In this document: piece by piece, positions 59,401 through 64,000 of the stretch
Layout of the letters: each line of letters starts with the position of its first letter
Numbering within the stretch: position 1 is the stretch's first letter
NCBI GenBank assembly: GCA_011389745.1
Contig: JAABTQ010000003.1
Span: 75,520-139,519, forward strand
Direction: 5' to 3'
DNA: 64,000 nucleotides
From: Desulfobacteraceae bacterium
GTDB lineage: Bacteria; Desulfobacterota; Desulfobacteria; Desulfobacterales; SKZT01
Notes under the pieces: generated by a model
Database searches by the model: none
What the model saw: only the letters and a program-made list of their open reading frames with translations
What the model was told of the DNA's origin: nothing
Translations under genes and position numbers: made by a program

Positions 59401-59964
59401 ATGAACCCCGAAAATATAAAAGGTAATTTCAATAATCCTGATTGTTTATCAACAATTCCGGAAACACAGCCGCCTCCGATGGTATCTATCGTCGGATTTT
59501 CAGGCCAGGGTAAAACGACCCTTACGGTTAAACTGGTTGCTGAACTCAAAAAGCGCGGATTTCGTGTCGGTACCATCAAGCATGATGTCCATGGATTTGA
59601 TCCGGATCATCCCGGCAAGGACAGTTATCGCCATAAAAAGGCAGGCGCTTCAGTCACCATTGTCACCTCTCCGAGGAACATAGGCATAGTGCGCGATGTT
59701 GACCATGATCATCAGCCACAGGAACTGGCCCCCTTTTTCAGTGATATGGATATCGTTCTGGTTGAGGGCTTCAAACGGGCAGGACTTCCCAAAATAGAAA
59801 TTTTCAGACCCGAAGTAAAAAAAGAGCCGGCCTGCAAGGGTGACAAACAGCTCATGGCTCTCGTGAGTGATTCCCCATTGGACTGGGGAGTTCCAAGATT
59901 TCACACGGAACAGATCGGCGAACTCGTTGATTTTCTCTTAGAGCAACTTCACCTGGGTATTTAG
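59401..59964 (+). CDS. mobB: Molybdopterin-guanine dinucleotide biosynthesis protein B
   Basis: VSIVGFSGQGKTTLTVKLVAELKKRGFRVGTIKHDVHGFDPDHPGKDSYRHKKAGA...VLVEGFK. Confidence 0.95.
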   Translation: MNPENIKGNFNNPDCLSTIPETQPPPMVSIVGFSGQGKTTLTVKLVAELKKRGFRVGTIKHDVHGFDPDHPGKDSYRHKKAGASVTIVTSPRNIGIVRDVDHDHQPQELAPFFSDMDIVLVEGFKRAGLPKIEIFRPEVKKEPACKGDKQLMALVSDSPLDWGVPRFHTEQIGELVDFLLEQLHLGI

Positions 59965-60121
59965 GCTCGACATTTTTTCCGGAAGTAAATTATCTTGTCG
60001 GCACCCTATACTATTTTTTTTACCTGACTTGTAGATAAAAGTGATTGAAAATCGACCGAATTTTGTATAATTCAACTGATTTTGTTGGTGTAGTCCGTTT
60101 ATTAGCCATTGGAACTTGCGT

Positions 60122-63100
60122 TTACAGGTGGTGGTGAAACAACAACGAGGATTGGATATAATTATCTGCCAGATGAACCAGATGATGGTGGTGGGTGAAA
60201 AAAATCAGTTGGGTTTTCTTTGATATTTTTGCCAGGACTTTCAGTGTTGCAGCCGCGCGATCGTTGTCAAACTTGATGAGAATGTCATCGACAATAAAGG
60301 GAATGGGTTCGTTGTTTTCCATATACATCTCCAGCCCGGCAAGCCTCAGGGCCAGGTAGAGCTGGTCGGCAGTGCCATCGCTCATGCATTCCACATGGAC
60401 CATTTCCTTGTCACGGCTTCGAATGCCCACGATAACAGGCTGACCTTTATCGTCATATTCAGCACGGATAGAGTCGAAGGCTCCGCCCGTGATCTGATTA
60501 AAAAGTGCTGAGGCCCGTTTCAGAACCGGACCCTGGCTTTTGTCCCGATAACGCTCGATGGCCATGCTCAGCACCTTTGTGGCAATTTTTAACCGGGCGT
60601 ATTGTTCCGCATGATTTTCAATACCCGCCAGGGTTATCTGAATATGCTCGGCCAACCCGGCGGCTTTTGCGCTTCCATCCATTTTGCTCAGCTCATTTTT
60701 CTCGCTTCCAATGGTCTGATCCAGCTCGGATTTTTCAATAGTTAAAGTTTCAATGGTTTCTTCCAAAGTCAGAATTTCGCCGGCGATACTATCCGGGTCA
60801 ACTTCCAGGGTTTCTTTGATGAATTCTTCGACAGTGGCACCACCGGAGAGCCTTCTGAGCTGGTCGCCGTTTGTTTCCAGATGAAACTGTATCTCACGGC
60901 GTCTGCTGGAACGGTGTTCGGCTTCGGGTAATTGATCGATATCGCGGCAGCCTGCTTCTTCACACATGGCTTTTAATTGAATCTCCAACTCCGCAGAATT
61001 CCGGATCGCCTTGTTGAACTGCCGACGTTCCTGCTCCACTTGCTTTTCCAGCGTCTCTTTTTTTGTCCGGGCTTCCCTGGATTGCTTGAGGCGATGATGA
61101 AGTTCAAGTGCCGCCTCGGGTGCAGGGCGATTGGCAAGATCGCGCGCAACCACTTCAATCAGACTCGTTACCTTTCGGATAAACGCTTCCCGATCTCGGT
61201 CGATACCGATAATTCGTTTTTGTAAAATTTCGGCGTCCTTGATTTTATCGAACAGGTTTTTCAGCTCATCCATCACCACATTTGCTTCCTCGGGCTGGGC
61301 ATCTGCATTAAGTCCGATGGGCCTGACAGCTTTTTCCCATTGAATTTTCCAATCGCCAAGCTCTTTTTCACTGGATTCCAAACGGGACCTGGCTGCCTTG
61401 AGTTCTTTTTCGAGCTTTCTTTGATCATGCAAACGTTGTTCGTGCTTTCTCAGGAGTTCTTCCCTGCGGGTAATGATGGACTTGGCTTTTTTAATCAGGG
61501 TGGTCAATGAATCATTGTCGTGGCTTGATTTGGTTTCCTGTGCGAAAACATGTTGTATCAGGTTTAATCGATTAGCATCGATATGTTTTTGCAATTCGTC
61601 ACTTTTTGTGCGGCGGCTGCGTAAGTCTATGACTTTTTGGACAAGTAGCTTGAAATCATTGCCCCATTGCACCATTTCCCTGGGTGAACGATGATCGATT
61701 CCCAGCGGGTGCCAGAGTTGTGTCCACTCTTGTGTCAGTTCCTGTCTTTCATTTTCAGCCATCTCAAGATCTTTTTCAAGTTGTTGAAGAAGGTCGTTTT
61801 GGGAGATTTTTTGGGATAACAGCATGACTTTTTTCGTAACATGATCGGCTTCCCTCCTGAGTCGATCTGAAATGAAATCCGCCTGCTTAAGGTTATGGTC
61901 GAAAGCCTCAACAAGTGTGGTTGAAACCGGTGTATTTTCAATATAGCTCTGGATGGATTCTTCGGATAACGATTCGTTATCGAGTATACGGGCAATCAAC
62001 CCCCAACCTGTGTCTCGCAATTCCCTGGCCTTTAAAAGATCACCTTCGGTGGGAACTTCCTGCTCCAGGCGGTTTGCCTCGATTTGACGTTCCACCTCTA
62101 TCAGCGCACCCTGAACTTTTTTGGACTCGTTCTTGAAATTACTTAAAAGACGGTCATTGGCATCAAAACGTTCTTCAAAAATCCGAAGGGTTTCTGTTAT
62201 AGGTATGGCAAGACTTTCGATCTCTTCGAAAGATTTTTCCCTTAATCCCAGTTTGTTCTGTTCAAGTTCAATGGTTTTCAGCATTGATTTGATGTCCGCT
62301 TGCTCGGAACGGTGTTGTTTTTCCTGTGAACCGAAATCCTCGGCATCTGACAGGGCTGTTCGAAACGCGTCAAACGGGAGAGGGGCAGGGTTGGTGTTCA
62401 GGTCGTTTCCGATTTCTTCAATTTCCCGGGTGATTTCGGGAAGTCTTTTCCGAGCGTCTTCCATGCGGGTAACAATTCGCTCATACTCAGCACCCAGTTT
62501 TCGGATTTTCAGAGCCTCTGTTTTTTTAATACGCCTCTTTTCAGCTTCCTCAGGGGAGAGGTTATCATCCAGGTTTTTTAAAATTTCCCGGATTTCGGCA
62601 CGAAGACCGCTTAGTCTTGTTTCCAATTGAACACGGTCTTTAACCGCTTTGTTTTGGCTTCCCAATTCCAGATGGATATCTTCAACAGCATCCCCATTGT
62701 CGAGCAAATCATGGGAAATAAAAAGCTCTGAAATGGCCTTATCGCAGGACTCGATATTTTTAAGGGACTGGTCTTTTTGACTCTGGGAACTCGCCAGTTT
62801 TGAATTAAAATCACGCCGTTTTTCCGGAAAGTCTTCCGGTAACAGAACTGCATCGACATATTGTTTCAGATCATTTTCCAGGTCTTTACGCTCTGCGATC
62901 AGCGGAAGTGCCTGTTGAATCCGTTGCAACCGGTTCAGTTTTTTCTGGTGCGTGTTCAGTTCGGACTGAACCTTTTGTTTATGTTCCAGAGCCCTGCGAA
63001 GAACCTTGTCGTGTCCATGCCAATCCTGTCCTTTTAGCTGAACTGACTTTAATTCTATCCGACTCTTGTTTAGTTGAATCAGTGCTTCGTTAATTTTTTG

Positions 63101-63640
63101 TTTTTGTCCGCTGGGTCTGAAAAGATCATCCGCTTCCGTTTGGAGTTGGTTCTGGATTTCCAGCAGGTTTGCGATTCCTGAACCGGCTGAAAAAACAAGA
63201 CGTCCCACATCCCCGCCGCCCTGGATGATGTCCTGTCCGCCACGAACAAGATCTTCGTAACCAATGCCGAACATGGTGGCAAAAAGGTCGGCGTCGATAC
63301 CGCTGACAAAGCGCTGCAAAAGGGTTTCCTCCAGCATGGTCTCATCGTCGGGTCCACGAAGCGTGTTGCCGCGCCCTTTGCGCCGGACAAATTTTAATAC
63401 ATCTCCATTGCAGGATCGAAGGGTTGCACCAATTCGCATTTTCGGATGCGGGTGCATAAAGTTGTCCGCTGATCGCGCCGGTATCCCATACAGTAAATGA
63501 CGTAATGCTCGCAGCGCAGAACTTTTGCCTGCTTCATTAGGGCCGTAAATGAGGTGAAATCCTTCCTGCCCGGCGCTTAAGTCAAGCACTTTATCTGTAA
63601 ATAGACCGAATGCAATCAGTTGCAGTTCATCGATTCTCAT
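60122..63640 (-). CDS. YhaN/SbcC-like AAA ATPase with long coiled coils
   Basis: LQLIAFGLFTDKVLDLSAGQEGFHLIYGPNEAGKSSALRALRHLLYGIP; ABC-type C-terminus CMSDGTADQLYLALRLAGLEMYMENNEPIPFIVDDILIKFD. Confidence 0.93.
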   Translation of the reverse strand: MRIDELQLIAFGLFTDKVLDLSAGQEGFHLIYGPNEAGKSSALRALRHLLYGIPARSADNFMHPHPKMRIGATLRSCNGDVLKFVRRKGRGNTLRGPDDETMLEETLLQRFVSGIDADLFATMFGIGYEDLVRGGQDIIQGGGDVGRLVFSAGSGIANLLEIQNQLQTEADDLFRPSGQKQKINEALIQLNKSRIELKSVQLKGQDWHGHDKVLRRALEHKQKVQSELNTHQKKLNRLQRIQQALPLIAERKDLENDLKQYVDAVLLPEDFPEKRRDFNSKLASSQSQKDQSLKNIESCDKAISELFISHDLLDNGDAVEDIHLELGSQNKAVKDRVQLETRLSGLRAEIREILKNLDDNLSPEEAEKRRIKKTEALKIRKLGAEYERIVTRMEDARKRLPEITREIEEIGNDLNTNPAPLPFDAFRTALSDAEDFGSQEKQHRSEQADIKSMLKTIELEQNKLGLREKSFEEIESLAIPITETLRIFEERFDANDRLLSNFKNESKKVQGALIEVERQIEANRLEQEVPTEGDLLKARELRDTGWGLIARILDNESLSEESIQSYIENTPVSTTLVEAFDHNLKQADFISDRLRREADHVTKKVMLLSQKISQNDLLQQLEKDLEMAENERQELTQEWTQLWHPLGIDHRSPREMVQWGNDFKLLVQKVIDLRSRRTKSDELQKHIDANRLNLIQHVFAQETKSSHDNDSLTTLIKKAKSIITRREELLRKHEQRLHDQRKLEKELKAARSRLESSEKELGDWKIQWEKAVRPIGLNADAQPEEANVVMDELKNLFDKIKDAEILQKRIIGIDRDREAFIRKVTSLIEVVARDLANRPAPEAALELHHRLKQSREARTKKETLEKQVEQERRQFNKAIRNSAELEIQLKAMCEEAGCRDIDQLPEAEHRSSRRREIQFHLETNGDQLRRLSGGATVEEFIKETLEVDPDSIAGEILTLEETIETLTIEKSELDQTIGSEKNELSKMDGSAKAAGLAEHIQITLAGIENHAEQYARLKIATKVLSMAIERYRDKSQGPVLKRASALFNQITGGAFDSIRAEYDDKGQPVIVGIRSRDKEMVHVECMSDGTADQLYLALRLAGLEMYMENNEPIPFIVDDILIKFDNDRAAATLKVLAKISKKTQLIFFTHHHHLVHLADNYIQSSLLFHHHL

Positions 63641-64000
63641 TCACCAGCTCCTTTTTTCAGCAGCCGTTTGATAAGCATGGGGCGAACCTGTTCCAGCGTA
63701 TTTTTCATCCATGCGGTATCACTGAATTTTAAACCCTCCTCCATGGTTTTTAATTCCAAAGGAAGCTTTCTTTCCAAATCAGTCAGTTCACTGATGAGAT
63801 CCGGATGAACACTAGTTTCCGCATTTAATTCGTCAAGCAATTTCAGCAACTCACCAATGGCTCCATCCTTTTGTTCAGGAATCCGCCCTGAGTAAGGCAA
63901 TCTGGTGCCGATTTTTATTTTCTCCACCCAGACCCGACCGTTACAGGCATCCAGGGCTGCAGATCGAATTTCGTTCATCCAGCGTTCAGGGTCTGAAAAA
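63637..64000 (-). CDS. C-terminal part of YhaO/SbcD-like DNA repair exonuclease, truncated by window edge
   Basis: Frame open to window edge (FSDPERWMNEIRSAALDACNGRVWVEKIKIGTRLP); overlaps YhaN-like start by 4 bp. Confidence 0.72.
   Translation of the reverse strand, partial: FSDPERWMNEIRSAALDACNGRVWVEKIKIGTRLPYSGRIPEQKDGAIGELLKLLDELNAETSVHPDLISELTDLERKLPLELKTMEEGLKFSDTAWMKNTLEQVRPMLIKRLLKKGAGE

Noticed and set aside
62121-62630. 169-aa plus-strand ORF antisense to the YhaN-like ATPase
   Set aside because: Ser/Arg-rich shadow of a coiled-coil coding region on the opposite strand.
60122-64000. YhaN/YhaO-like pair as a new phage-defence system
   Set aside because: SbcCD-like ATPase/nuclease pairs are widespread housekeeping DNA-repair genes; no defence-gene neighbours are visible and the partner is truncated by the window edge.

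Overview
The window is chromosomal DNA from a sulfate-reducing deltaproteobacterium of Desulfobacterales type (inferred from gene content). It carries a complete minus-strand dsrMKJOP operon, a livKHMGF branched-chain amino-acid ABC transporter operon, a heterotetrameric sarcosine-oxidase-like operon next to a divergent RpiR-type regulator, and an arsR/arsP/thioredoxin-like cluster. It also has a two-component/sigma54 system upstream of an OFA-type MFS transporter, a visibly GC-richer efflux block (TetR-MFP-permease-ATPase-DUF6448), mobB, and a YhaN/YhaO-like ATPase/nuclease pair running off the right edge. No tRNA, rRNA, CRISPR array or transposase was recognised. The best candidate for an undescribed system is a compact three-gene unit at 46.66-51.39 kb: an ATP-grasp ligase, a KamA-family radical SAM aminomutase with a long N-terminal extension and altered substrate-anchoring positions, and an M20 metallopeptidase. 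A vapBC module has been inserted between the first two genes. The insertion is flanked by 31-bp perfect direct repeats, left a ghost copy of the kamA 5' end, and its vapC has suffered an internal frameshifting deletion. Other notable signals are three copies of TACAA-N6-TTGTA upstream of a well-spaced sigma54 promoter, a 25-bp perfect palindrome in the sarcosine oxidase promoter, a 29-aa membrane peptide ORF missing from the ORF track, and several intergenic repeat elements.
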